Positions 8,781-16,726 are shown, counted from the stretch's first letter. The stretch: DNA of 64,000 nt from Pannonibacter sp. SL95 (GCF_026672425.1 NZ_JAPPRC010000003.1:1036501-1100500); one strand, 5' to 3'. Translations and numbers: made by a program. Notes: generated by a model from the letters alone, not told the origin.

Positions 8781-9274
8781 ACCTCCACCACGCGGCCACC
8801 GTCGCCGGCCTCCAGCCCGCGCAGAACAGGGGCCGGCAGCTGCGTCATCTCGGCGTAAATGTCGTAAAGGTCCGGCGCGTTGGTCCGGCTGCGCCGGTCG
8901 AGGATGTCGCCAACCTGGGCGACCGTCAGCCGGCGCACGATGACGCTGGCGATGTGACCGAGCTCCGGGTGATCGAATGCGAACTCCAGCGGCACGGTGG
9001 TCGCCACCGACCGGCTGAAGGCCAGCTTTTCCACCTCTCGTGCGGGCAGCGCCGCAGCCGGCGCGGTCGGCGCGCCAGTGGATGCACCAGTGGATGCGCC
9101 AGTCGACGGCTTTGCACTGCCGTGGCTCTGCGCCGAGTTGTCCAGCTCGGCCCAGAGTGCCGGCGGCGGCATCGGGATCTCCGAAACGGCGGGTGCCTCG
9201 CCGGTTGCCTGCGGCATGTTGACGATTGCAACGGGGGCGATGGCAACGGGTGTTTCAGTCACGTTCGAGCCCAT
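8723..9274 (-). CDS. E: Tail assembly chaperone E
   Basis: It encodes 183 residues. The first 75 are low-complexity (Pro, Ala, Ser, with repeated STGA units). The conserved chaperone part follows: KLAFSRSVATTVPLEFAFDH then VIVRRLTVAQVGDIL, typical of P2 gpE/phage_tail_X-adjacent chaperones. It lies between the tail tube gene FII and the tape measure gene, as in P2. E and the frameshift product E-E' are thought to coat the tape measure during tail assembly and are not in the virion. The low-complexity N-terminal extension is longer than in P2 E (91 residues). Confidence 0.85.
   Translation of the reverse strand: MGSNVTETPVAIAPVAIVNMPQATGEAPAVSEIPMPPPALWAELDNSAQSHGSAKPSTGASTGASTGAPTAPAAALPAREVEKLAFSRSVATTVPLEFAFDHPELGHIASVIVRRLTVAQVGDILDRRSRTNAPDLYDIYAEMTQLPAPVLRGLEAGDGGRVVEVCWDFLPPVFRPTSTATGQ
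8765..8771 (-). promoter_or_regulatory. Programmed -1 frameshift site T-TTT-TTG in E
   Basis: In the E reading frame the codons read GAT TTT TTG CCC, so the heptamer T TTT TTG has canonical X-XXY-YYZ spacing. Slipping back one base enters the E' frame, which stays open to 8544. The same type of site drives E-E' synthesis in P2-like phages and G-GT synthesis in lambda. The heptamer lies in the only stretch where the two frames overlap. Confidence 0.8.
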
Positions 9275-9299
9275 CTCGAATGCTCCTTAAATCAGCCGG

Positions 9300-9845
9300 T
9301 CAGGCGGCGATGATGCGGTTGTGCTCGGCGGTGTAGTTGACGCCGTTGATCACCAGCACGTTGTTCTGGATGTCGAACTTGTGCACCGTGTTGCCGTCCA
9401 GGATGTCGTGATAGAGCACGATCGAGGACCAGCGCAGGCGGGTCGGCGCGGTGGATTTCTGGCCCTTGACGCCGCCCTGGGCGTAGCCGTTGAGGAGGCC
9501 TTTGAGCATGACCACCCGACCGCGCATCTGCACCTTCGACGCACTGCCGGTCTCGCCGGTCGAGGCGGCCGGGAACACGTTCAGCAGGTTTTCGTAGTAG
9601 GTGACCGTGGTCCAGTCACCGGGCTCGCGGCCAAAGCGCGTCTTGAGATCCTCATGAACGCCATTGACCGCCATCTCGCAAGTCAGCGCCGCGATCTCGG
9701 CCGGCAGCTCCATTGCAAACCAGCCGCCGCCCATGACGAAGGGCAGCATCTCGCGGGAGAGCTCCGGCAGCGTCGTCTCGTCGATGCGCAGGCGCTGGTT
9801 GACTTCGTTGCAGTACCAGTTGGCACCGCGAATGATGCGATCCAT
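9300..9845 (-). CDS. FII: Major tail tube protein FII
   Basis: It encodes 181 residues starting MDRIIRGANWYCNEVNQRLR. MNGVHEDL-like and YYENLLNVF segments are followed by QMRGRVVMLKGLLNGYAQGG and the C-terminal DIQNNVLVINGVNYTAEHNR, the P2 FII tube family. It forms the hexameric inner tube of the contractile tail. It starts 11 bases after the sheath gene FI, the usual pair. Confidence 0.93.
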   Translation of the reverse strand: MDRIIRGANWYCNEVNQRLRIDETTLPELSREMLPFVMGGGWFAMELPAEIAALTCEMAVNGVHEDLKTRFGREPGDWTTVTYYENLLNVFPAASTGETGSASKVQMRGRVVMLKGLLNGYAQGGVKGQKSTAPTRLRWSSIVLYHDILDGNTVHKFDIQNNVLVINGVNYTAEHNRIIAA

Positions 9846-9856
9846 GGCTGAGCTCC

Positions 9857-11113
9857 TTAGGCGGTGACGCGGATGTTGGACGAGCCGAGCTGCGACAGTG
9901 CAGAGGCGATCGCGGCCTGCAGCACGTCGAACGCTTCGGGCATGGGCTCATCGTAGAGCTGCAGGTCGACAAGATCCGGGGTCTCGGCCCACCGCATCTT
10001 GACGCGCAGCGCACCGGCCTCCAGCACGGCTGCCGGATTGAGCGCCTTGGACCACAGCACCTCGTAGTCGATCAGCGCGCCGAGGGTGACGAGGTCGGAG
10101 AGGAACTGGTCGAGCGCGCGGTAAATCAGCGTGACCATGTGCGGCGTGATGTCCTCGTTGAGATACTGGCGCATCGGCCGCAGCATCGCTTTCGAGACCG
10201 CCAGGCGCGTGCGGATCTTTTTGATCGAGCGCCAGGACGAGACGGTCGGGTCGGTGGCCGTGGTGAAGGGTGCCCAGAGCTGGTTGCCCTCGATCACCGT
10301 ACCGACGCCGGCCTGGGCGAGCTGGTTGGCCTCGGACCCGGCATCGCCGTCGGTGTATCCGACCGGGACGGACGTCCCGAGAACGCCCTTGAGAGGCCGG
10401 TTCCAGAACGCCTTGTAGGGGCCGCCCGTCTCCTTGTCCCGGCGCACCATGGCAGCAGCGACCGAGGCGGACAGCGGCCGGGTGACATTGCCAGCGCCGA
10501 AATTGTAGACCCCGGCCGGGTACATGCCGATGACGTTGAGCGCGGTTCTGAAATCCTCGGCCCAGGTGATGGCACTTGCGACCGACGTCGACGGCGTGTC
10601 GGCGATGACCATGCAGTCGATGATCCGGTCGGCGACCGTGCGCGCGGCGGCGGTCACCGCGTTGGCAGCGCTGCCGATCCGGTGCGCGGTATAGCCCGGC
10701 GCGAGGATGCAGCCCGGCTCCAGCTTCAGGTGGGATTTGGCCTCCAGCAGCGCCCAGACGCCGGTGCCAGCCCCGGCCGAACCAACGATCGAGTTGATCT
10801 CGGCCTCAAGCTTTTGCTGCGCGTCGACCAGGGCCGAATGCTGGGCGCGGACAAACACGATGTCGGTCGAGATCCCCTCGGCTTTGATCTGATTGACCGT
10901 GTCCTGGGCGACGCCGGCACCCAACTTTGTGAACTGGTCGGCGTCATCGGTGGAGAGCCGCACCGGCTCGTTGATCGGAAACGCCGTGTTGTCGGCGAGC
11001 GGTGCCGGCAGCACCAGCCCGATGGCCGTGCTGTCGCGCGTGTCGATCCGGGCGACGGTCGACCGGAGATCCGAAAAGCGGCGAACGCCGACGAAATTGG
11101 TGGTGCCCGACAT
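9857..11113 (-). CDS. FI: Contractile tail sheath protein FI
   Basis: The protein has 418 residues. The middle domain contains AGVYNFGAGNVTRPLSASVA, and the conserved C-terminal sheath domain has WAPFTTATDPTVSSWRSIKK followed by RTRLAVSKAMLRPMRQYLNE. These are hallmarks of P2-type sheath. The length is close to P2 FI (396). It opens a transcription unit: upstream lies a 16-bp dyad (11185-11200) also found before the other late operons, and the gene before it on this strand ends at 11702. A contractile tail is therefore expected for the virion. Confidence 0.94.
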   Translation of the reverse strand: MSGTTNFVGVRRFSDLRSTVARIDTRDSTAIGLVLPAPLADNTAFPINEPVRLSTDDADQFTKLGAGVAQDTVNQIKAEGISTDIVFVRAQHSALVDAQQKLEAEINSIVGSAGAGTGVWALLEAKSHLKLEPGCILAPGYTAHRIGSAANAVTAAARTVADRIIDCMVIADTPSTSVASAITWAEDFRTALNVIGMYPAGVYNFGAGNVTRPLSASVAAAMVRRDKETGGPYKAFWNRPLKGVLGTSVPVGYTDGDAGSEANQLAQAGVGTVIEGNQLWAPFTTATDPTVSSWRSIKKIRTRLAVSKAMLRPMRQYLNEDITPHMVTLIYRALDQFLSDLVTLGALIDYEVLWSKALNPAAVLEAGALRVKMRWAETPDLVDLQLYDEPMPEAFDVLQAAIASALSQLGSSNIRVTA

Positions 11114-11179
11114 GGTCCATCCCGTGTGTGATCAGTGAGCGATCTGCTGGGATGGAGAGTACGGATGGCGCAAAAAACA

Positions 11180-11205
11180 AACGGGCTGACACCAGTCAGC
11201 CCGTT
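11180..11205 (-). terminator. Strong hairpin with U-tract; also contains the GCTGAC-N4-GTCAGC dyad
   Basis: On the minus strand an 11-bp perfect stem (AACGGGCTGAC and its complement) encloses a 4-base loop and is followed by TTGTTTTTT. This is a good intrinsic terminator for the fibre operon arriving from 11702. Its stem contains GCTGAC-ACCA-GTCAGC (11185-11200), the same half-sites and spacing as dyads at 22120 and 30373. It may therefore also mark the promoter of the sheath operon, which starts 72 bases on. A second looser copy with 6-base spacing lies at 11235-11252. Confidence 0.75.
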
Positions 11206-11324
11206 CTGCTGCAATCGATCATCAGTTGCGATGGGCTGACAATGCGGTCAGTTGTTGCCAAAATCAAGGGGCGTATGGCTATTGCCATCGATCAGCAACT
11301 CAACCTCAAAAAGGCCACCCCGGT

Positions 11325-11648
11325 ATGCGCCCAACAATCACCCTTGCTCTTGCTGCAGTTCTCGTCCCAACCCTGTCACATGCGAAAGATCCCGCAGTCG
11401 AGTTCGCTCGATTTTGGGGGGCAGTTCTCGCAATTGAAGACGCCTGCGAAGCATACGAGGTCAAGACTGACGCTGTTATGGGCAACCACCTTTCTGCGAG
11501 GGATTATGCTTACGCGGAGACGCTTGTCGAAAAGGAAAGGCTGTCGGCCGAGACGCTTGTTGCGACGCTTGGGTGTGACGAAGCCGCCAAGGACGTCCTG
11601 AGAATGACCGACCGCTCCTTCTTTGAGGTCTGGAACAAGCGCAAGTAG
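11325..11648 (+). CDS. Small exported protein, opposite-strand prophage cargo (moron-like)
   Basis: From ATG 11325 the product has 107 residues. It begins with a clear signal peptide (MRPTITLALAAVLVPTLSHA, probable cleavage after SHA). The mature part is helical and charged, with two cysteines, ending VWNKRK. It is the only plus-strand gene between the fibre and sheath operons and has its own downstream hairpin. That suggests expression from the lysogen independent of the late genes. No family was recognised. A periplasmic role affecting host or superinfecting phage is possible but not shown. Confidence 0.7.
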   Translation: MRPTITLALAAVLVPTLSHAKDPAVEFARFWGAVLAIEDACEAYEVKTDAVMGNHLSARDYAYAETLVEKERLSAETLVATLGCDEAAKDVLRMTDRSFFEVWNKRK

Positions 11649-11657
11649 TCTAGAAAT

Positions 11658-11679
11658 AAAGCCCGCCGAAGCGGGCTTT
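11658..11679 (+). terminator. Hairpin after the 11325-11648 gene
   Basis: AAAGCCCGC, loop CGAA, GCGGGCTTT forms a perfect 9-bp stem 10 bases after the stop codon. The T-tract is short on the plus strand and longer on the minus strand (TTTATTT). It may act in both directions, also ending transcripts of the fibre genes. Confidence 0.7.
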
Positions 11680-11701
11680 ACCAATTGAACAGGACAAATG
11701 T

Positions 11702-11938
11702 TCAAACCCGTTCCCGTCTCCCACGCGCGCTGTTGCCGCCCTCGTCGGTCTCGATCGCCGCGAGCCAGTGCCGGCGCAGGAGGGCCGGCCAGGGCACGCG
11801 TGCGGCCCAGCCTCCGGCAGCCAGGCTCTTGCCGATCCGGCCCGACAGGCTCTCGTCCGGGTCGCCGCCGATCAGCACGTTGGCGAGCTGCGACAGGGCG
11901 ACGTGCAGATTGTAGAGGTAATTGAGGATGGTGGTCAC
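11702..11938 (-). CDS. Small conserved phage protein, function unknown
   Basis: It encodes 78 residues starting MTTILNYLYNLHVALSQLANVLIGGDPDESLSGRIG in outline, then a tryptophan-rich AARVPWPALLRRHWLAAIE. This kind of short protein is often found beside tail fibre genes of proteobacterial prophages. Its ATG overlaps the stop of the upstream gene (11935-11938), so the two are coupled. No transmembrane segment is clear. The role is unassigned. Confidence 0.65.
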   Translation of the reverse strand: MTTILNYLYNLHVALSQLANVLIGGDPDESLSGRIGKSLAAGGWAARVPWPALLRRHWLAAIETDEGGNSARGRRERV

Positions 11939-12375
11939 AGCGGCGCTCCCGTGCCGATCTCGGCCGCGCGGGCCGGGGTGATCAGGTTTTCGGCGGCGAG
12001 ATACTCCAGCCCGTCCCGTGTCGACTGCCGCGTCACGTCGACCTCGGACAAGCGCGGATCTTCAAGGATGGTCAGCCAGTCAGAGATCACCGGATTGGTC
12101 GGCCGTGCCGCCCGGATTGCAACGCGCTCGGCCGCCGTGAACAGGAGCAAAAATTCGGGCGGCGTGAACACGGTCCGGCGCGGCACTGCGGTGGCCGGCG
12201 TCTCGGCCGGGGCCTCGGGAGCCGACCAGGTGCTGCCCTGTTTGCGCCAGCCGCGCTCGACCTGAGCCGGGACGCTGACAAACTGGCTCGCCACGTCCGG
12301 ATGGTAGAGGCCGGAAGGATCGGCGGCGGTGACGTCGACCGCGATGCCGTCGATGATGCGTGCAAATTTCGTCAT
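11935..12375 (-). CDS. Putative tail fibre assembly / tail-associated protein
   Basis: It encodes 146 residues. The start MTKFARIIDGIAVDVTAADP and the later QFVSVPAQVERGWRKQGSTW resemble the N-terminal part of phage proteins placed right after fibre genes, often annotated as fibre assembly or tail chaperones. The C-terminal half is helical (TPPEFLLLFTAAERVAIRAA). It lies one base after the glycine-rich fibre gene. The assignment is from position and weak resemblance. Confidence 0.6.
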   Translation of the reverse strand: MTKFARIIDGIAVDVTAADPSGLYHPDVASQFVSVPAQVERGWRKQGSTWSAPEAPAETPATAVPRRTVFTPPEFLLLFTAAERVAIRAARPTNPVISDWLTILEDPRLSEVDVTRQSTRDGLEYLAAENLITPARAAEIGTGAPL

Positions 12376-12376
12376 T

Positions 12377-13528
12377 TCACCACTCCACGATCACGAAGCC
12401 TGCGCCACCCGCGCCGCCATTGCTGGCTCCGGCTGCCATTGACGCACCACCGCCGCCGCCGCCGTGGCCGAACTGCGCGGCACCGCCAGCGCCACCAGCG
12501 TACGAGTTGCCACCGGCCCCACCGCCACCAGCGCCACCGCCACGCCCGAGGCCACCCGGATGCGGCGAATGCGACGTCGGCGCGCCCGAACCGCCGCCTG
12601 CGCCGCCGCCTGCCTCGGCCGTCCGTCCCGGCGCGCCGCTTGATGTAATGATGCCCCCCTCGCCACCGGAGGAGGTTTCGAGGTCCGTCTCGAAACGGGG
12701 GGAAAACGGACGGGTCGCCGAGATGCCCGCGCCACTCGACTGCAACGCGCCGTCCGCATTCGGGCCGGGCGTTGCCGTCGCGGTGCCGGGTCCGCCAACG
12801 CCGCCGCCTCCAGCTCCGTTGTAACTCGTCGCGGTGGTCAGGGTGCCGCCTGCATTGCCGGCTGCGCCACCGCCGCCGCCGCCGCCATTGTCGCCCTGGG
12901 CAGACAGCGCGCAGCCGTTGCCGCCCGCACCGCCGATGCCGAGCGGACCACCGGCCGCGCCGCCACCCGCGCCTGATCCGCCAGTGCCTGCGCCACCGTT
13001 GCCACCCGCGCCACCGGCCACGTTCATACCGCCACCTGACGACAGACCGCCTGCGCCGCCCGCGCCAGTGGTGATGCCGCCGACACCGCCAGCACCGCCT
13101 GTTACAGACAACATCGTCCCGAACGAGGAGGTGCCACCGGCCGTGCCGTTGCCACCAGCCGAACCGGCCGCGCCGCCCGCGCCAACCGTGACGCTCACGG
13201 CCTGGCCGGGCACCACGGTGTACACGCCCATCCCAAAGCCGCCGCCACCGCCGCCGCCGCCGCCACGGCGGTTACCGGAGCCACCGCCGCCACCGCCGCC
13301 ACCGCCGCCGCCACGGGCGCGCACGCGCACCGCGGTGACGCCCTCCGGCACCACGAATGTGCTGCTGTTGGTGATCACCCGGTACTGGCCGATGCCGAAC
13401 ACGTCCTGGCCGAGACTGGCCGTGCGCGTGATGGCGAGCAGCGAGACGCTGCCCGTCAGTGATCCGTTGCCCCCACTTGCGCGGCCGAGCTTGCCGCGCG
13501 GGAACCCGTTAAGGCCGAAGTTCGCCAT
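12377..13528 (-). CDS. Glycine-rich tail fibre / adhesin
   Basis: It encodes 383 residues. After a short head (MANFGLNGFPRGKLGRASGG) and a VRVRARGG start, residues about 70-375 are dominated by runs of glycine with Ala, Ser, Thr and Asn, for example a run of 11 glycines. Such Gly-rich domains form packed polyglycine-II helices in phage adhesins, such as the S16 gp38 tip, where loops between glycine strands contact the receptor. Here it sits among the fibre genes after the gpH-like protein. It is probably the receptor-binding tip and host-range determinant. The repeated GGN/GGC triplets on the minus strand may be prone to slippage. Confidence 0.8.
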   Translation of the reverse strand: MANFGLNGFPRGKLGRASGGNGSLTGSVSLLAITRTASLGQDVFGIGQYRVITNSSTFVVPEGVTAVRVRARGGGGGGGGGGGSGNRRGGGGGGGGGFGMGVYTVVPGQAVSVTVGAGGAAGSAGGNGTAGGTSSFGTMLSVTGGAGGVGGITTGAGGAGGLSSGGGMNVAGGAGGNGGAGTGGSGAGGGAAGGPLGIGGAGGNGCALSAQGDNGGGGGGGAAGNAGGTLTTATSYNGAGGGGVGGPGTATATPGPNADGALQSSGAGISATRPFSPRFETDLETSSGGEGGIITSSGAPGRTAEAGGGAGGGSGAPTSHSPHPGGLGRGGGAGGGGAGGNSYAGGAGGAAQFGHGGGGGGASMAAGASNGGAGGAGFVIVEW

Positions 13529-13929
13529 CAGAACTGCCCTCCAAACGCCATGACGTGGAACGTCTCCGCGACATGCGTGCAGGCCCGGAGCGAATGGCCG
13601 GCCGGCAGCACCAGGCCGTATGCCGAGCTCTCGCCGGTCGTAAAATCGATCACGGTTTCGAACGAGGCGACGGTGGCGCTGACGGTGATAGCCGGGACCG
13701 GGATCTCGGCGATGCAGCGCGCGGCCGTGCCGTCATGAATAAACAGCCGGAGCATGCCGGCCGTGGTGTTGCCGGTCGCCTTGAGCACCGCGCGGTCGAT
13801 CCGGCCACCGCCTGCCGGCAGCGTCAGGACCGTGGCGAGCGTGCCGGATCCGTCGCGGTTGGTGTTGGCTGTCGAGACGACGGCCGAGCCATAGAGCGGG
13901 GTGCCGGTGAATTGCGGAGATGCGGCCAT
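13528..13929 (-). CDS. Tail fibre-associated protein, unknown family
   Basis: It encodes 133 residues beginning MAASPQFTGTPLYGSAVVST. The sequence alternates hydrophobic and small polar residues (beta sandwich-like) with DGTAARCIAEIPVPAI in the middle and ends HVMAFGGQF. Its stop codon overlaps the next start at 13528. It lies between the gpH-like fibre and the glycine-rich adhesin, so a virion connector or decoration role is likely. No named domain was recognised. Confidence 0.62.
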   Translation of the reverse strand: MAASPQFTGTPLYGSAVVSTANTNRDGSGTLATVLTLPAGGGRIDRAVLKATGNTTAGMLRLFIHDGTAARCIAEIPVPAITVSATVASFETVIDFTTGESSAYGLVLPAGHSLRACTHVAETFHVMAFGGQF

Positions 13930-13938
13930 GTCGGGTCC

Positions 13939-14661
13939 TCACAACAGAGTTTCGAAACGGTAGATCACGTCGCCCTGCGGCGGCGGCAGCGCCGCCACGG
14001 CGGCATCGATCATGGATTTGACGCCGGCGGGGTGTGTGGCCTTTGTCGAGATTGTGCCGGCCAGGTGCTCGGGAGCGTTTGCCAGTTCCAGCGGATCGGG
14101 CAGGTTTTCGACCGCCGCGTTGATCATCGCCGCGACGCCGGCCGGGTGCGCTGTTTTGGTCGAGATTGTGCCGGCGAGGTGCTCGGGGATCGTCGCAAAC
14201 GATGGGATCCGCTGATCGACGTAGTCCTGCGTCGCCCAGCTGCCGGGGTGCGCGACCAGCGTCACCTGCGCAGTCTCGGAGACGACCAGGACCAGCTCGA
14301 TGGTCAGCGTCGTATCGACGCCCTGGGCCGTCGTGTTTTTCCGGGTGTCCGGATAGTCGGCGATGGCGACGAGCTGGCCGTTGCTGGCAAACAGCCCGAT
14401 CTCGCGGATCGTGAAGGGACCGGCATTGGCCGGGATCACCGCCGTGACGATGATGTAATTTGCATTTTGCGGATCGGTCAGAGCCGACTGGACGCCGGTG
14501 CGATAGACCTCGCGGACGAGCTGCGTCGCGGTCTCGACCGGGGTGATCGCCGCCCCGTTGCCATCGCCGACAGCAATTGCGGCGAGCGGCACAGCGGTGC
14601 CGCCCTGGGCGGCCGCCTGGGCAAACAGGGCCTGGCCCTGCAGTGTGACAATGACGCCCAT
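13939..14661 (-). CDS. Tail fibre protein (gpH-like, DUF3751-type N-terminus)
   Basis: It encodes 240 residues from the second of two adjacent ATGs. That ATG is best placed behind AGGAGG. The N-terminal region (MGVIVTLQGQALFAQAAAQG, then AIAVGDGNGAAITP and IREIGLFASNGQLVAIADYP) is the conserved baseplate-attachment domain of P2 gpH. After residue 160 two copies of APEHLAGTISTK..HPAGV occur, about 40 residues apart, a short fibre-shaft repeat. It is much shorter than P2 gpH (669), so the distal part is supplied by the following genes, including the glycine-rich protein. Confidence 0.85.
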   Translation of the reverse strand: MGVIVTLQGQALFAQAAAQGGTAVPLAAIAVGDGNGAAITPVETATQLVREVYRTGVQSALTDPQNANYIIVTAVIPANAGPFTIREIGLFASNGQLVAIADYPDTRKNTTAQGVDTTLTIELVLVVSETAQVTLVAHPGSWATQDYVDQRIPSFATIPEHLAGTISTKTAHPAGVAAMINAAVENLPDPLELANAPEHLAGTISTKATHPAGVKSMIDAAVAALPPPQGDVIYRFETLL

Positions 14662-15284
14662 CATGCGCCTCCTGCAATGCGGGTCGACTGGCGGACACGG
14701 ACCGCACCGCCGACGTGGATGTAAGGCCGCGCCTGGAGCGCGCCGGGGAGGATCGGACCGATGCGGGCGCGGCTGCGGATCGAGACCGACCCGCCGATAT
14801 AGAGCGGGGCCTCGTTTCGCCGGACGAGCCGGATCAGCTCCAGCCGCGAGCGGGTGTTTTTGGTCCGCAGCGCCAGGCGCGCCAGCATCTCGCCGGCCTC
14901 GCCCGTCCAGGGCTCGACCGGTCCGAGCGTCACGGTCAGGCGAAACCGGTAGGGAGAGCCGCCGTACTCGAACCACTCCTCGAGCGCGGCGGCATAGCCG
15001 GTCGCGGCGATCGCGGTCTGCACCGCCCAGGCGGTGCCCTTATGCCGGTGGACTTCGGGGGCCGCCTTGATCACTGCGCGCTGGACGGCCACTGGCCAGG
15101 CCGGATCCCACTCGTCGACCGACCAGGCCCAGGCGAGCAGCGGCAGCCAGGCGGGCGGGCAGAGATCTGGATCATGGACACGGCGGATGATGTCGACGTC
15201 GATTGCGCGGATCCGCTCCACATCAATCGCCGCTAACGCCTTGATCGGCTCGGGCGAGTTGCCGGGGACCGTGGGCGCACTCAT
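14661..15284 (-). CDS. I: Tail protein I (baseplate)
   Basis: It encodes 207 residues. The segment DLCPPAWLPLLAWAWSVDEW followed by HRHKGTAWAVQTAIAATGY is diagnostic of P2 gpI. GpI is a baseplate-edge component that carries the fibres. The ATG at 15284 shares its A with a TGA that would be the natural end of J if two frameshifts in J are corrected (see J). That supports the original J-I coupling. Confidence 0.92.
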   Translation of the reverse strand: MSAPTVPGNSPEPIKALAAIDVERIRAIDVDIIRRVHDPDLCPPAWLPLLAWAWSVDEWDPAWPVAVQRAVIKAAPEVHRHKGTAWAVQTAIAATGYAAALEEWFEYGGSPYRFRLTVTLGPVEPWTGEAGEMLARLALRTKNTRSRLELIRLVRRNEAPLYIGGSVSIRSRARIGPILPGALQARPYIHVGGAVRVRQSTRIAGGA

Positions 15285-15414
15285 CAGATCACCTCGACGG
15301 TGAGCGTGACGGCGGTGACGCGGGCGAGCTCCTTTGGACCAGGCAGCACGTCACTGACAACCTGGGTTAGCCGCCGTGATCACGATGTCAGCGTCCTCGA
15401 CCAGGGCGACAGCC
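15284..15414 (-). pseudogene. Displaced C-terminus of baseplate J
   Basis: No frame from J continues here, yet the sequence translates into a typical J end if two bases are skipped. After HVADAAG the +1 frame gives AVALVEDADIVITAAN, and the third frame gives TQVVSDVLPGPKELARVTAV and ends TVEVI-stop at 15284, overlapping the I start. One apparent extra base lies near 15412-15414 and another near 15369-15371. This is either two real frameshift mutations or two sequencing errors in a GC-rich stretch. Confidence 0.7.
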
Positions 15415-16299
15415 GGCCGCGTCGGCGACATGCACCGCCGCAGCGATGGCCGTATCGGAGAGCATGCGGGCGATGCCGCGCCGGCTCGCCAGATAGGCAG
15501 TCAGGCGGGCCAGGGCGAGGGTCCGCAGCGTCGACGGATCCGGACCGCGCGGCATTTTGAGCGTGACGCTGATCGTGCAATCCAGCGTCGAGCAGGCCTC
15601 AATGATCACCCGGTCCGTGAGCGGGCGCAGTTTCTGGCGGCGGGTCAGGGCGCGGACACGCGGGCTGCCGACCGCATAGCGGATCAGCCCGGCGTCGAGA
15701 AACTCGGCCATGGCATCGAGCACGGCCGGCGTCGGCACGCCGTCGCCCTGGCTGGAGGCAACGACGATGAGCGCCTCGCCGTCATTGGCAAGACCCGAGT
15801 GCGGGTCATAGACCGCCACATCGAGCACGTGCGGATGCGCGGCGAGCCCGAAAAACAGATAGGCCCCGTCGGGACCAGCGGTCGAGAACGCCTCTATCGC
15901 GAGCTGCCGGCGACGGCGCAGGCTCTCGTCGCTCTCCATGATGGCAGGGGTCGGCGGTGTCGTTGCCGGGTCGGCCGGGACCAGCACCTGACGCACAACG
16001 CCGAGATCGGCCGCGCGCTGCTCGAGATCCGCGCCGCGCGCAAACGCCAGATGCGTCGCCTTGACCGCGTCATTGACAGCAGCCATCAGCTGCACCTCAA
16101 AAAACGCGCCATGCTGCAACAGGATCGCGGCCGGATCGCTGTCGATCGTGCCGACATCGAAGGGCTGGCCTGCCTCATCCATGCGGGCAACAAAGTCGGC
16201 CAAGCGCTGTTGAAATGCCGCCTCATGGTCGAGCGGCTGCAAGGCATCGGGAGCCGGCAGACGGGAGAGATCGATGTCGACAAACCGGCTGGTCATCAC
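15388..16299 (-). CDS. J: Baseplate protein J, C-terminus frameshifted
   Basis: The open frame has 303 residues. It begins MMTSRFVDIDLSRLPAPDAL and has the Baseplate_J landmarks DLEQRAADLGVVRQVLVPAD, an ESDESLRRRRQLAIEAFSTA motif and PHVLDVAVYDPHSGLANDGE. P2 gpJ forms the baseplate wedge. The last 8 residues (CRPGRGR) do not belong to the family. The expected ending lies in the other frames between 15284 and 15414. The gene overlaps W by one ATGA. If the shifts are real, this prophage is probably unable to build a normal baseplate. Confidence 0.88.
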   Translation of the reverse strand: MMTSRFVDIDLSRLPAPDALQPLDHEAAFQQRLADFVARMDEAGQPFDVGTIDSDPAAILLQHGAFFEVQLMAAVNDAVKATHLAFARGADLEQRAADLGVVRQVLVPADPATTPPTPAIMESDESLRRRRQLAIEAFSTAGPDGAYLFFGLAAHPHVLDVAVYDPHSGLANDGEALIVVASSQGDGVPTPAVLDAMAEFLDAGLIRYAVGSPRVRALTRRQKLRPLTDRVIIEACSTLDCTISVTLKMPRGPDPSTLRTLALARLTAYLASRRGIARMLSDTAIAAAVHVADAAGCRPGRGR

Positions 16300-16682
16300 G
16301 CGCCTCCGCCCGCAATCGCGCCGAACGGCACCGCGATCGAGTAGTCGTTAAACCGGCCGTGCGGGTAATAGAGACCGCCATGCCGGATACCGAGGACGCC
16401 GGTCTCCGTCAGCCGGACGAGCTGCAGCGATGTGATCGCCGCCTCCGGCTCATGCCGGGCAGCAGAGGCAACCATCTCGCTGTAGATCTGCAATGCGATC
16501 GCGGGCGTCAGATCCTCGCCGAGCGCCGAGCGCAGGTCAGCGCCGTAGGTCAGCCGCATCAGCCGCGATCCGGGGCGCGTTGCCCAGATCCGGCCGAGCG
16601 ACTGGATCAGATGCGGCAGGCCGGTGAGCGGCTGCAGCGTCCGCTCATTGAGGCCCTTCCGATATCTGATTGCGCCTGCCAT
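16296..16682 (-). CDS. W: Baseplate protein W (gp25-like, lysozyme-fold wedge)
   Basis: It encodes 128 residues. LGRIWATRPGSRLMRLTYGA followed by DLRSALGED is the core of the GPW/gp25 family. W is a baseplate wedge component shared by P2 and T4 (gp25). The stop overlaps the start of J. It ends FGAIAGGGA. Confidence 0.92.
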   Translation of the reverse strand: MAGAIRYRKGLNERTLQPLTGLPHLIQSLGRIWATRPGSRLMRLTYGADLRSALGEDLTPAIALQIYSEMVASAARHEPEAAITSLQLVRLTETGVLGIRHGGLYYPHGRFNDYSIAVPFGAIAGGGA

Positions 16683-16726
16683 TTAATGCCTCATCAAAGC
16701 TCGATCACGTGGGGTTTCAGGAGCTG

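Noticed and set aside
12360-13553. Plus-strand proline-rich frames opposite the fibre genes
   Set aside because: They are mirror images of the glycine-rich repeats (GGN read backwards gives Pro codons). Not independent genes.
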